Notes under the pieces: generated by a model
Databases searched by the model: none
What the model was told of the DNA's origin: nothing
What the model saw: only the letters and a program-made list of their open reading frames with translations
Made by a program: the position numbers and the translations under genes
Part shown: positions 27,176 to 36,964 of the stretch, piece after piece
Layout: the number at the start of each line of letters is the position of its first letter
How positions within the stretch are numbered: position 1 is the first letter of the stretch
DNA from: Pararhizobium qamdonense
Lineage (GTDB): Bacteria > Pseudomonadota > Alphaproteobacteria > Rhizobiales > Rhizobiaceae
DNA length: 64,000 nt
Direction of reading: 5' to 3'
Assembly (NCBI RefSeq): GCF_029277445.1
Contig: NZ_CP119566.1
Location: 2,482,001-2,546,000, forward strand

Positions 27176-28204
27176 TCACCGCAGCGATAGCGGAATATTG
27201 TAGGGCGTGATGACCTCGACGGCGGAGAGACGGGCGACGCCGGGTGCCGTAACCGCGCTGCGGCGGCCGATGATGGCCCGGAAGACGGTGCGCACGTCGG
27301 CTTTCAGGTCGTGATGCAGGACGAAATGGATTTTTCCACTGCGCAGCAGGTCGAGATTTCCGCTGTCGAGATCATGGGCCACGAACACGGCGCATGTCCG
27401 GTTCGCTTGCGCAAAGGCAGAAAGCACTGCGCGATTGCCGCCGCCGATCGAATAGACGGCGTTGATGCCGGGATGGGCTGAAAGCGCTGCCGTTACCAGA
27501 GCGCCCGTCGCATCGTCGCGCCCGAGACCCTCGCTGATTTCGACGATGCCGATCGACGGATAGCGGTCGCGCAAGGTGCGGCGAAAGCCGATTTCGCGTT
27601 CTTCTTCGCCCCGGAACCGGCTGCTCGACAGGGTTGCCAGCACCGTCGCCGGCTGGCCGGAGAAACGTTCGCCGATCAGATAGGCGGCGGTTTCGCCCGC
27701 TGCCCTGTTGTCCGCGCCTGCATAGGCGGTGCGCGGCGCGTTGGGCAGATCGGTGACCAGTGTGACCACGGGGATACCGGATTGTTCGAGCCGCGCGACG
27801 GCGGCGCTGATCTCGGGCACATCCGGCGCTTTCAGCACCACACCATCGGTGCCGCGCAGGCGTATCCGGTCGAGCAACTGGACAATGTCGCCCGGCCGCA
27901 TCATTTCGGCGAAATGGAAGCGGGAGCGGAACATCGTCGGCAGGAATGTCAGGCTTTCGCTCTCGAACGCATCGCGCACCGTGTCGGTGAACCGGTCGGG
28001 GGCTTCCATGACGATATCAATGCCAAACTTGCGTCCCTGGATTTCGACGCCCGCCTGCTGTTTTTCCAGCTCGCGGATGGCGGCGCGCACGCGCAGTTCC
28101 GTCTGTTTCCGTACGCCCGGACGTTCGTTGAGGACGCGATCGACCGTGGCAGCGCTCAATCCGGCCTGAAACGCGATGTCCTTGACCAGAAACTCGTGCG
28201 CCAT
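27176..28204 (-). CDS. LacI-family transcriptional regulator
   Basis: A 342-residue regulator. The N-terminal helix-turn-helix and hinge are canonical (VKDIAFQAGLSAATVDRVLNERPGVR), followed by a periplasmic-binding-protein-like effector domain (about 60-342; for example YAGADNRAAGETAAYLIGERF). The effector is probably a sugar or sugar-like compound. It is divergent from a PhyH-type dioxygenase and SDR, with 105 bp between the starts, so it is the probable regulator of that pair. I did not find a clear long palindrome in this gap. Confidence 0.93.
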   Translation of the reverse strand: MAHEFLVKDIAFQAGLSAATVDRVLNERPGVRKQTELRVRAAIRELEKQQAGVEIQGRKFGIDIVMEAPDRFTDTVRDAFESESLTFLPTMFRSRFHFAEMMRPGDIVQLLDRIRLRGTDGVVLKAPDVPEISAAVARLEQSGIPVVTLVTDLPNAPRTAYAGADNRAAGETAAYLIGERFSGQPATVLATLSSSRFRGEEEREIGFRRTLRDRYPSIGIVEISEGLGRDDATGALVTAALSAHPGINAVYSIGGGNRAVLSAFAQANRTCAVFVAHDLDSGNLDLLRSGKIHFVLHHDLKADVRTVFRAIIGRRSAVTAPGVARLSAVEVITPYNIPLSLR

Positions 28205-28309
28205 CGCGGCTCCGTTCTGATGGTTTTTTGATGGGTTTCTGCTCTATATCAGCTTTTGTCCCCGCGTATAGTGCTGGCAACGACAGAGATCCGGTGGGAG
28301 GAAAACGGG

Positions 28310-29503
28310 ATGAAGACCGACAATAATATCAAGCAGCGCGCCGACCGCGTCTGGCTGACGGAGGCCAGCTGCGATCTGGAGGATTTCCGGACCGAGGTGG
28401 AGCGGACGGTGTCGCTTGCCGACTATCCGCATGCCGAGCGCGCCGAGAAGAACGTTCTGATCTACAATGGCGCCAGCGTGCTGAAGGCGGCCGCCACCCC
28501 CGACGGGCGCCGGGCAGTGCTGGCTGAGATCTGCGAGGCCTTCGCGACCGGGCCGGGCGTCATCGTCTTGAAGCAAGCTTTCGAGGACACGGACGTGATC
28601 GATGCGGCCAGCGGCATTTTCGACGATATTATCAACGAACAGCACCGCACCAATAGCGGTGGCGGCGATCATTTTGCCAAGCCGGGGGCCAATGACCGCA
28701 TTTGGAATTCGCTGGAAAAGCATTGCCTGCGTGCGCCAGAGAATTTTGCCGCCTACTACGGCAATGCGCTGATCGCCTTGGTCAGCGAGGCCTGGCTTGG
28801 GCCGAGCTACCAAATGACCGCGCAGGTCAACCGGGTCAATCCGGGCGGTGCGGCGCAATCGGCGCACCGGGATTACCATCTCGGTTTTCAGTCCTCCGCA
28901 GTGATCGAGCAGTTTCCGGCACATGTCCACCGGCTGTCGCCAGTCCTGACGCTGCAGGGCGCCGTTGCCCATTGCGACATGCCGCTGGAAAGCGGACCAA
29001 CCTTGTTCCTGCCGTTCAGCCAGACCTATGTGCCCGGCTATCTGGCGCTGAAACGTCCGGAGTTCCGCGCGTATTTCGATGAGCACCATGTTCAACTGCC
29101 CTTGGAAAAGGGTGATCTGGTATTCTTCAATCCGGCGCTGTTTCACGCCGCAGGCACCAACCGCTCCGAGGGCATCAAGCGGGTGGCGAACCTCCTGCAG
29201 GTTTCCTCCGCCTTTGGCCGGGCGATGGAGACGGTCAACCGGGAGCGCATGAGCGGCGTTCTTTATCCTGCCTTGAAGGCAATGCTTGCGGACGGCCGGC
29301 TGTCCGCAGCGCAAGCGGCGTGCGCCATTGCCTCCTGCGCCGAGGGCTATTCCTTCCCGACCAATCTCGACCGCGATCCGCCGGTCGGCGGGCTTGCGCC
29401 GAAGACGCAGGCGCAGTTGATGCATGAGGCGCTGTCAAGCAACTGGGAGGAGGCTCAGTTTACGGCCGCACTTGCGGCGCAGTCGGAGAAGAAGCTCAGT
29501 TAG
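28310..29503 (+). CDS. Phytanoyl-CoA dioxygenase (PhyH) family protein
   Basis: A 397-residue predicted Fe(II)/2-oxoglutarate oxygenase. The iron facial triad is visible as AHRDYH (H-x-D) and FHAAGTNRSEG (distal His, with Arg for 2-oxoglutarate). Its substrate is unknown. The start at 28310 follows GGGAGGAAA; an in-frame start at 28256 overlaps the promoter region. The divergent LacI regulator and the downstream SDR suggest an inducible catabolic pair acting on one substrate, though a strong terminator lies between this gene and the SDR. Confidence 0.87.
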   Translation: MKTDNNIKQRADRVWLTEASCDLEDFRTEVERTVSLADYPHAERAEKNVLIYNGASVLKAAATPDGRRAVLAEICEAFATGPGVIVLKQAFEDTDVIDAASGIFDDIINEQHRTNSGGGDHFAKPGANDRIWNSLEKHCLRAPENFAAYYGNALIALVSEAWLGPSYQMTAQVNRVNPGGAAQSAHRDYHLGFQSSAVIEQFPAHVHRLSPVLTLQGAVAHCDMPLESGPTLFLPFSQTYVPGYLALKRPEFRAYFDEHHVQLPLEKGDLVFFNPALFHAAGTNRSEGIKRVANLLQVSSAFGRAMETVNRERMSGVLYPALKAMLADGRLSAAQAACAIASCAEGYSFPTNLDRDPPVGGLAPKTQAQLMHEALSSNWEEAQFTAALAAQSEKKLS

Positions 29504-29525
29504 CGCCACCACATCTTGCAATTTG

Positions 29526-29557
29526 AACTCCTGCCCGGATGCCGGGCGGGAGTTTTT
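29526..29557 (+). terminator. Strong intrinsic terminator between PhyH and SDR genes
   Basis: A 13-bp stem with one G-U pair (29526-29538 with 29542-29554) has a 3-nt loop and runs into six T. It would stop most PhyH transcripts before the SDR gene. Confidence 0.9.
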
Positions 29558-29590
29558 TGACATCAGCGACATCGAAACGGAGGAAATAGG

Positions 29591-30412
29591 ATGAGCAATG
29601 ACCATGGCCGTCTGGACGGCAAGATCGCGATCGTGACCGGGGGGACGCAAGGGCTGGGGGCGACGATCGCGACGCTGTTTGCCGAGCGCGGTGCGGCTGG
29701 CATCGTCATCTGCGGCCGCAATGCCGTGAAGGGCGAGGCCAAGGCCGAAGAGATCGGCAAGGCGACCGGTACCAAGGTCGTCTACGTGCAGGCCGATCTC
29801 GAACAGGTGGAGGATGCGCGCAAGGTTGTGGCTGCCTGCGACAGTGCGTTTGGCCGCGTCGATGCGCTGGTCAATGCGGCGGCGATCACCGATCGCGGCA
29901 CGATCCTCGATACAAGCCCGGACCTGTTCGACCGGATGTTTGCTGTCAATGTGCGCGCGCCGTTCTTCCTGATGCAGGAGGCGATCAACGTGATGCGCCG
30001 GGAAAAGATCGAGGGCACCATCGTCAATATCGGCTCGATGTCGGCCAAGGCCGGCCAGCCGTTCATCGCAGCCTATTGCGCCTCCAAGGGCGCCTTGGAA
30101 ACGCTGACCAAGAACACCGCCTATGCCGTGTTGCGCAACCGGATCCGCGTCAATGGCCTCAATATCGGCTGGATGGCCTCTGAAGGCGAGGATCGCATCC
30201 AGCGGGAATATCATGGCGCGGCCAGCGACTGGCTGGACAAGGCTGCGGCAAGCCAGCCGTTTGGCCGTCTGGTCGATCCGGCCGAGGTGGCGCGGGCCTG
30301 CGCCTATCTGTCATCTGGTGAATCCGGCCTGATGACCGGCTCGGTGATCTGCTTTGACCAGTCGATCTGGGGTGCCTATGACGGCTCGCCGCATCCGGTT
30401 GCCGCCATCTGA
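29591..30412 (+). CDS. SDR-family oxidoreductase
   Basis: A 273-residue short-chain dehydrogenase/reductase. The cofactor motif is TGGTQGLG (T-G-x3-G-x-G), the NAAA-type core motif is LVNAAAI, the catalytic Ser is in NIGSMSA, and the Tyr-Lys pair is YCASK. Arg in CGRN after beta-2 hints at NADP(H). GGAGG sits six to seven bases before the ATG. Substrate is unknown; its position behind the PhyH gene suggests a linked role. Confidence 0.92.
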   Translation: MSNDHGRLDGKIAIVTGGTQGLGATIATLFAERGAAGIVICGRNAVKGEAKAEEIGKATGTKVVYVQADLEQVEDARKVVAACDSAFGRVDALVNAAAITDRGTILDTSPDLFDRMFAVNVRAPFFLMQEAINVMRREKIEGTIVNIGSMSAKAGQPFIAAYCASKGALETLTKNTAYAVLRNRIRVNGLNIGWMASEGEDRIQREYHGAASDWLDKAAASQPFGRLVDPAEVARACAYLSSGESGLMTGSVICFDQSIWGAYDGSPHPVAAI

Positions 30413-30463
30413 CGGGATCAGGGTGGGCCGTCTTGCATTTGGCGGCCCGCCATGCCCATATCG

Positions 30464-31406
<943 letters not shown>

Positions 31407-32519
31407 TCAGTTGGTCTGCTGCTGCTGGTAGCCGGGGCCGGCGGGATGCCTGAGGTCGATCGAGGTTTCCTGCGATGGCAGGAAGCTGGGGCCGACGACG
31501 CGGACCTTGTTGTCCTGCGGATTGTAGGGCCGATCCGCAACGGTGTTTTTCACCTGCGTTGCCTCAGTGTCCTGCGTCTTCTTGGTGGCGCGCAGATCGA
31601 CGACGCCCTTGCCGTTGTCGGGCGTGCTCTGCTGGATGGCGGTTTGACCCAGCGGACGGCAGCCGCACTGGCCGTTCTGGCTGCGGTCGCGGGTCTTGTA
31701 GGCAAATGCCGAGGGCAGGTCGGCATAGGGCTCGCCGGTGGCGGCCGACACCATCTGGTCGGTCTCTTCGGTCGTCAGCGCGTGATAATACAGCGCCGTC
31801 TCTGCGCCCGGGCACCGCTGCCGGCAGGTTTCCGCATCGCGCTGGAAATCGGCGGGTGAGGCATCGGACGAAATCGGGAAGAACGAGCCGTCGCAGGTGC
31901 GCACGCAGAGCGTCCTAAAGCTGCCGGTGGCGCCGGGGCCGAAGTTGTCATGCGGCGTGGTGAAATCGGTATCGCTGCCGCGCATGTCATCGTAACCGTC
32001 GCTGATCGGCGGCAGGCCGTTTAGGATATTGCGGTGGGCTTCCGGCTCTTCAATGGCGGCTTCCAGAACATCGTCCTGATCGTCAAAGCAGCGATTGACG
32101 GCAAGGGCGGCCTCGATGCGGCGGCGGATGACATCGCTGTCGCTTCCCGTCACCAGGCTTTGACGGCGGGCCTTCAGCGTTTGAAGATCCATTTCCATCT
32201 GCGAGATTTCAGCGCTCAGGCTATCGCAGGCGTCTTCATTCGGACCGCCGACAATGATGACGCTGCCCGAACTGCAGCCCATCCGCCTGAGATCGCTGCG
32301 CGCCTGACGCAGGTCGAGATTCTGGCGGGAGATTGCGCCGGTATAGTCGCGCACATTGGCATTGGAGGCGGCGATCCTCGGCAGGCTGGCAAGACGGGCA
32401 TTCAGCCGTTCGCAGACCGCCGAGGCGCTGGCGCTTGCCGTCATGACCAGAAGAAGCGGAGCGATCAGCGCCGCAGTGGATATCGAACGGAAAATCACGT
32501 GTTTCTCTCGCCTGAGCAT
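31407..32519 (-). CDS. DUF2865 exported protein
   Basis: A 370-residue secreted or periplasmic protein of unknown function common in Rhizobiales. A signal peptide ends near residue 24 (ASASA). A helical region (about 25-130) follows, then the DUF2865 core with FRTLCVRTCDGSFFPISSD and CRQRCPGAE; its many cysteines suggest disulfides. The C-terminal 90 residues look disordered. ATG 32519 is chosen because GGGAG lies five bases upstream; the in-frame ATG at 32549 has a poorer site. Confidence 0.87.
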   Translation of the reverse strand: MLRREKHVIFRSISTAALIAPLLLVMTASASASAVCERLNARLASLPRIAASNANVRDYTGAISRQNLDLRQARSDLRRMGCSSGSVIIVGGPNEDACDSLSAEISQMEMDLQTLKARRQSLVTGSDSDVIRRRIEAALAVNRCFDDQDDVLEAAIEEPEAHRNILNGLPPISDGYDDMRGSDTDFTTPHDNFGPGATGSFRTLCVRTCDGSFFPISSDASPADFQRDAETCRQRCPGAETALYYHALTTEETDQMVSAATGEPYADLPSAFAYKTRDRSQNGQCGCRPLGQTAIQQSTPDNGKGVVDLRATKKTQDTEATQVKNTVADRPYNPQDNKVRVVGPSFLPSQETSIDLRHPAGPGYQQQQTN

Positions 32520-32691
32520 ACCGGCTCCCTGCCGGGTGCGAAGGAACATCCTCGCACTCTGACTTTTTGCCCATCATAGCGTCAATCGGCGCTGCTGCAA
32601 CGCAGTCTCGTTGCCAGCGTTAACGGGAAGCGGGAGATAAATGCGGGGCGAGGCGGGAGAGCCACAATCGGCGGCTCTCCCGGATATCTGG

Positions 32692-33336
32692 TCATGCCGC
32701 CCGGGCGGTTTCAAGCGACATCGGCCGCTCCAGCACCGAACCGCCGATTTCGGCGACAGTTTTCATCTGCTCCAGAAGGCCGGTTGTGACCTCCCAGGCA
32801 ACGGCAACGGCAAATACAGAGCCGATCCGCTGCGGTTCGCCGATGCGCTCGCCGGGGCAGCCCATGCGCCGGAACATGCGCTCCAGGAAGACATCGGTGA
32901 CGGTGACGATATGGCTGAGGCCGGAGGACAGGCCGAGCTCTCCGACGCCGCACATCAGTTCCGCCGCTGCGATCGTCACCTGGTTAGAGCCGCGATCCTG
33001 CGAGATGGCCGGATCGATGCAGAAGCGGCTGGATTCCCAGATGGAGGCGCTGCGCACCTGCGGATTGTCGCCGAGCAGGATCGGAAACGTATCATCCAGC
33101 ATGTTCGGCCCGAGCGTCGGCAGCAGCCGCAACGCGCCGCGCAGACGGCCCGTCTGGTCGGAATAGGACATGACATAGAGCGGATTGGCGTCGTCGTAGT
33201 GATCGATTTCCCAATCGCCACGCAGCGAAACGTCCCATTTCAGCAGGTCGTGAAAGACGCGCTTGCGCAGCCGGAACATGGCGTCGAGATCGCCGGGATT
33301 CTGCTTGCCGGTGTTGCGGTTGAAAATCCTGATCAT
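32692..33336 (-). CDS. Acyl-homoserine-lactone synthase (LuxI family)
   Basis: Makes N-acyl-homoserine lactone signals from S-adenosylmethionine and acyl-ACP. In the 214-residue protein the invariant LuxI residues fall at their usual positions: Arg24, Phe28, Trp34, Glu43, Asp45 and Asp48, followed by Arg70, Phe84, Glu101 and Arg104. Acyl-chain length cannot be told. ATG 33336 has AGGAG six bases upstream; an in-frame start at 33378 has none. That ribosome-binding site lies in a hairpin, and a lux box sits 60 bp upstream. The cognate LuxR gene is just upstream on the same strand. Confidence 0.96.
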   Translation of the reverse strand: MIRIFNRNTGKQNPGDLDAMFRLRKRVFHDLLKWDVSLRGDWEIDHYDDANPLYVMSYSDQTGRLRGALRLLPTLGPNMLDDTFPILLGDNPQVRSASIWESSRFCIDPAISQDRGSNQVTIAAAELMCGVGELGLSSGLSHIVTVTDVFLERMFRRMGCPGERIGEPQRIGSVFAVAVAWEVTTGLLEQMKTVAEIGGSVLERPMSLETARAA

Positions 33337-33338
33337 TT

Positions 33339-33369
33339 TTTGCTCCTGTGTTGATGGTTCAGGAGCAAA
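33339..33369 (-). promoter_or_regulatory. RBS-sequestering hairpin in the luxI leader
   Basis: On the luxI messenger, TTTGCTCCTG (33369-33360) can pair perfectly with CAGGAGCAAA (33348-33339) around an 11-nt A/C-rich loop. The second arm contains the AGGAG ribosome-binding site and ends two bases before the ATG. Formation would block initiation. A loop of this kind is also a possible small-RNA landing site. Confidence 0.65.
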
Positions 33370-33395
33370 TGCTGTCAAATTTTATGGGTTGGCAT

Positions 33396-33415
33396 AACTG
33401 TCGGTAGTGACAGGT
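33396..33415 (-). promoter_or_regulatory. lux box upstream of luxI
   Basis: Twenty bases read AACTGTCGGTAGTGACAGGT on the plus strand, a dyad whose halves match the classic lux box (ACCTGT...ACAGGT) at 11 of 12 half-site positions. It is 60 bp from the luxI start codon, the position expected for LuxR-type activation and positive feedback. Confidence 0.75.
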
Positions 33416-33436
33416 TTCCAATGCACGCCAATGCGT

Positions 33437-33478
33437 TTCTCCTGATCGGAGGTCCGAAAGGACCTCCGATCAGGAGAA
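33437..33478. other. Perfect 19-bp hairpin between luxR and luxI
   Basis: TTCTCCTGATCGGAGGTCC (33437-33455) pairs perfectly with 33460-33478 around a 4-nt loop (GAAA on the plus strand). No U-tract follows on either strand. It lies after the luxR stop and before the luxI lux box. It may stop luxR readthrough with Rho, stabilise the luxR 3' end, or be an RNase III site. Confidence 0.6.
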
Positions 33479-33536
33479 CAAGGACAACAGGGGGATGAAA
33501 GGGCTTCGGGCGAACGACGAACCCTTGCAGACGATG

Positions 33537-34274
33537 TCAGAAAGTGGGGATGAGATCGCGCCGGACGGCCTGGGCGACGGCCTGGCTGTTGGAGACGACG
33601 TTCAGCTTTCGCCGGGCATTGGTCATGAAGAAGCGGACGGTGCGCTCCGAAATGCCAAGGATGGTGGCGATTTCCCAGTAGCTCTTGCCGGCGGCGGCCC
33701 AACCGAGCACTTCGGTTTCCCGGTGGGTTAACGCCTTGGCGCATTCTTCGGCCGGCTGACACTCCTCGTCGCTTTCCAGCAGGGCTGCGTGGAAAAGATT
33801 GGCCAGCAATTGGAAATCGCGCAGGTGCAGACGCCGGTAGGCCGGCCATTCGTCGGCGGGGACATCGGCCTGGATTGCCAGGAAGGCCAGCCGTCGCGGC
33901 GGTGTGGCAAGCGGCAGCGTGACGCCGTCGAGCCCATGGCCGAGCTGCGTGGCCGAGGAGAAAAGAGGCTCGCTTTCGGGATGAAGCTTGCGCGCCGTTG
34001 CCCAATCCACAGGCCGCAACCCACCCATGGTCATGCGCAGGATCGGATCGATACGCTGGTACTGCTTGTCGATATAGGTTGAGAGGCTGCGGGCGCTGAA
34101 CGTATGGTGCAGCCTGTGGATAACCACACCGGCCGTCAGAATGCCGACGTCGAGGTAAAGCAGGTTTGCAATGCTGAAAGTGCTGCACATCAGGTCGAAA
34201 AACCGTGTCGGCTCAACGAGTTCCTCGTTTTCCATAATGTCCAGCAGGTCAAAGAATGCCTGTTGGTCAGCCAT
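33537..34274 (-). CDS. LuxR-family autoinducer-binding transcriptional regulator
   Basis: A 245-residue quorum-sensing regulator. The N-terminal autoinducer-binding domain keeps the key residues in YQRIDPIL (Tyr, Asp, Pro) and PVDW (Trp), with the Gly of GLDGVTLPL; the C-terminal helix-turn-helix is ALTHRETEVLGWAAAGKSYWEIATILGISERTVRFF, typical of GerE/LuxR. Its gene lies upstream of luxI on the same strand, 200 bp away, across a perfect hairpin. It should bind the lux box at 33396-33415. Regulation of luxR itself may involve two dyads in its promoter region. Confidence 0.94.
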   Translation of the reverse strand: MADQQAFFDLLDIMENEELVEPTRFFDLMCSTFSIANLLYLDVGILTAGVVIHRLHHTFSARSLSTYIDKQYQRIDPILRMTMGGLRPVDWATARKLHPESEPLFSSATQLGHGLDGVTLPLATPPRRLAFLAIQADVPADEWPAYRRLHLRDFQLLANLFHAALLESDEECQPAEECAKALTHRETEVLGWAAAGKSYWEIATILGISERTVRFFMTNARRKLNVVSNSQAVAQAVRRDLIPTF

Positions 34275-34352
34275 GCTACGATACCCTGTTATTTTGTGGG
34301 TTTCAGCATGATAACCGTTTCAGTCTTTGTCCAGTGCAATCTTTGGTTAACT

Positions 34353-34391
34353 GTGTATTTTTGATACACTAAACTATAAATTGCAGTTTAG
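34353..34391. promoter_or_regulatory. Two abutting dyads in the luxR promoter region
   Basis: GTGTAT-N5-ATACAC (34353-34369) is followed, sharing one base, by CTAAACT-N9-AGTTTAG (34369-34391). On the minus strand TTGATC (34413-34408), 17 bases, then TAAACT (34390-34385) could be the luxR promoter, which would place the first dyad just past the start site and the second across the -10. Confidence 0.5.
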
Positions 34392-34407
34392 ACTGTGGAT
34401 ATATTTT

Positions 34408-34445
34408 GATCAAACCGGTTTTTACGCCGGTTTGATCCGTTTTTT
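34408..34445 (+). terminator. Plus-strand intrinsic terminator at the 3' end of the malic enzyme gene
   Basis: An 11-bp perfect stem (GATCAAACCGG/CCGGTTTGATC) with an 8-nt loop is followed by CG and six T on the plus strand. On the minus strand, the direction of the malic enzyme gene, it has no U-tract. No plus-strand gene lies upstream of it. Confidence 0.7.
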
Positions 34446-34446
34446 A

Positions 34447-36759
34447 CTAGGCGGGGTAGGAGGCTTCCACCACCGCCAGTGCGGCCATGTTGACGACGCC
34501 GCGCGATGTGACCGATGGCGAGAGGATATGCGCGGGCAGGGCCGTACCCAGAAGGATCGGTCCGACATGCAGGCTATCGGTCATGGTCTTGACGACGCCG
34601 AGCGTGATATTGGCTGCGTCGAGATTGGGGAAGACCAGCAGATTGGCTTCTCCGGCCAGCGTGCTGTTGGGCATGACGCGGCGGCGCAGGGCTTCCGAAA
34701 TGGCGGAATCGCCGTGCATCTCACCGTCGGCTTCAAGATCGGGCGCCAGTTCCCGCACGATCTGCATGGCCTTGCGCATCTTGAAGGCGCTTTCCGAATC
34801 CCGCGACCCGAAATTCGAATGGGAGACCAGGGCTGCGCGCGGGGTGATGCCGAAGCGGCGGATTTCCTGGGCAGCCATGACCGTCTTCTGGGCGATTTCC
34901 TCGGCCGTCGGATTGAAGGTCACATAGGTATCGGTGAGGAACGTGGCGCCGCGCTGCGAGATCAGCAGGCTGAGCGCCGAATAGTCCAGCACGCCCTCAC
35001 GCTTGCCGATGATCTGCGAGACGGCGCGCAGATGGGCGCTGTAGCGTCCTTCGACGCCGCAGATGAGGGCATCGGCTTCGCCGCGCCGTACAGCGAGCGC
35101 GCCGATGACGGTCTGGTTGGTTCGAACGATGGTGCGGGCTGCTTCCGGAATGACGCCGAGGCGGCCGACCAGCGCGAAATAGTCATCGACATAGTCGCGG
35201 AACCGGGGATCGCCTTCCGGATTGACCACTTCGAAATCCACGTCCGGGCGGATGCGCAGGCCATAGCGTTTCAGGCGGGTTTCGATGATCTGCGGGCGGC
35301 CGATCAGGATCGGGCGGGCCGTGCCGTCTTCCAACAGCACCTGGGCGGCGCGCAGCACGCGCTCATCTTCGCCTTCCGAAAAGATCACCCGGTTCTTCTG
35401 AGCATTCTTGGCGGCGGCAAAGATCGGCTTCATGATGAAGCCGGAGCGGAAGACGAAACGGTTGAGCTGATCGAGATAGGCGTCGAAATCGGTAATCGGC
35501 CGGTTGGCGACGCCGCTATCGGCAGCGGCCCTGGCGACAGCCGGCGCAATGCGCAGGATCAGGCGCTGGTCGAACGGCGAGGGGATCAGATAATCCGGGC
35601 CGAAGACCGGGGTTTCGCCGGAATAGGCGCGGGCGGCGACATCGGAGGGCTCTTCGCGGGCAAGGGCTGCGATGGCGCGCACCGCCGCCATCTTCATTTC
35701 CTCGTTGATCGTGCGGGCACCGCAATCGAGCGCGCCGCGGAAGATATAGGGGAAGCAGAGGACGTTGTTGACCTGGTTGGGAAAGTCCGAGCGGCCGGTG
35801 CAGATCATGGCGTCGGGGCGGGCTGCCCGCGCAACCTCCGGCATGATTTCGGGATTGGGGTTGGCGAGCGCCATGATCAGCGGCTTTTCCGCCATCTGGA
35901 CCAGAAGTTCCGGCTTCAGAACGCCTGCGGCAGAGAGGCCGAGAAAGACGTCGGCACCGGCAATGCTGTCGGCCAGCACACGGTTGTCGCTGTCCTGCGC
36001 GTAGATCGACTTCCACTCGTCCATCAGCACTTCGCGGCCGGTATAGACGAGGCCTTCGAGATCATGGACCCAGATATTTTGACGCTCTGCGCCGAGTGTG
36101 ACCAGAAGATTGAGGCAGGCGAGGGCTGCGGCACCGGCGCCGGAGGTGACGATCTTGGCCTTGGCGATGTCCTTGCCGGCCAGCTCCAGGCCGTTGAGGA
36201 TGGCGGCGGCAACGATGATTGCGGTTCCGTGCTGGTCGTCGTGGAAAACCGGAATATCCATCTTTTCGCGCAGGCGGCGTTCGACCTCGAAACATTCCGG
36301 CGCCTTGATGTCTTCCAGGTTGATGCCGCCGAAGGTCGGCTCCAGGGCCGAGATGACATTGACCATCTGGTCGATTTCAGGCGCATCGATCTCGATATCG
36401 AAGACATCGATACCGGCGAATTTCTTGAACAGGACGGCCTTGCCCTCCATGACCGGCTTGGAGGCGAGCGGGCCGATATTGCCAAGGCCGAGGACCGCCG
36501 TGCCGTTCGAGACGACGGCGACCAGATTGGCGCGCGCGGTATAGTCGGCAGCGGTTGCCGGATCGTCGCGGATGGCAAGGCAGGGGGCTGCAACGCCGGG
36601 GGAATAGGCAAGCGCTAGGTCGCGCTGGTTGCCGAGCGGCTTGGTCGGCTGGATCTCGAGCTTTCCTGGGCGCGGATAGCGGTGGAAAAACAGCGCCTGC
36701 TCGTCGAGGTCGCCGCTTGCTGGGGCCGCTGGGGTCTTGGCCTTGTCGCCGGTGCTCAT
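34447..36759 (-). CDS. NAD(P)-dependent malic enzyme with C-terminal phosphotransacetylase-like domain (MaeB type)
   Basis: Oxidative decarboxylation of malate to pyruvate, feeding gluconeogenesis and acetyl-CoA supply. The 770-residue protein has the malic domain ([33 protein letters not shown], and the metal-site HDDQHGTAI), an NAD(P)-binding domain ([14 protein letters not shown]), and a C-terminal phosphate acetyl/butyryl-transferase-like domain from about 440 ([31 protein letters not shown]) that serves a regulatory or oligomerisation role in this family. Rhizobia often have two such enzymes, Dme (NAD) and Tme (NADP); the overall sequence seems nearer to Dme as I recall it, but I do not commit. 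Confidence 0.93.
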   Translation of the reverse strand: MSTGDKAKTPAAPASGDLDEQALFFHRYPRPGKLEIQPTKPLGNQRDLALAYSPGVAAPCLAIRDDPATAADYTARANLVAVVSNGTAVLGLGNIGPLASKPVMEGKAVLFKKFAGIDVFDIEIDAPEIDQMVNVISALEPTFGGINLEDIKAPECFEVERRLREKMDIPVFHDDQHGTAIIVAAAILNGLELAGKDIAKAKIVTSGAGAAALACLNLLVTLGAERQNIWVHDLEGLVYTGREVLMDEWKSIYAQDSDNRVLADSIAGADVFLGLSAAGVLKPELLVQMAEKPLIMALANPNPEIMPEVARAARPDAMICTGRSDFPNQVNNVLCFPYIFRGALDCGARTINEEMKMAAVRAIAALAREEPSDVAARAYSGETPVFGPDYLIPSPFDQRLILRIAPAVARAAADSGVANRPITDFDAYLDQLNRFVFRSGFIMKPIFAAAKNAQKNRVIFSEGEDERVLRAAQVLLEDGTARPILIGRPQIIETRLKRYGLRIRPDVDFEVVNPEGDPRFRDYVDDYFALVGRLGVIPEAARTIVRTNQTVIGALAVRRGEADALICGVEGRYSAHLRAVSQIIGKREGVLDYSALSLLISQRGATFLTDTYVTFNPTAEEIAQKTVMAAQEIRRFGITPRAALVSHSNFGSRDSESAFKMRKAMQIVRELAPDLEADGEMHGDSAISEALRRRVMPNSTLAGEANLLVFPNLDAANITLGVVKTMTDSLHVGPILLGTALPAHILSPSVTSRGVVNMAALAVVEASYPA

Positions 36760-36964
36760 ATCGTCATTCCCTACCTATTCGTCGCGGCTCTTTTTGCATG
36801 AAAAATCGGCTCCGTACAGTTTCGAAACGGGCGTTTATCCCCGGTTTTAAGGAACAGGTGTTTCTCCGGGCATGCCGCTGGTTCCACAGGCTGTCATTAT
36901 CCTGAAACAAGAGTCTGTTTTTGAAGGCTTACAAGAGAGGCACGACAGACCGTTGCGAGGCAGC

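Noticed and set aside
34381..36618. A 745-codon plus-strand open frame antisense to the malic enzyme gene
   Set aside because: The malic enzyme frame on the other strand has all expected motifs; the antisense frame is a by-product of high GC and codon bias, and its translation is low-complexity Asp/Gly/Arg/Ala.
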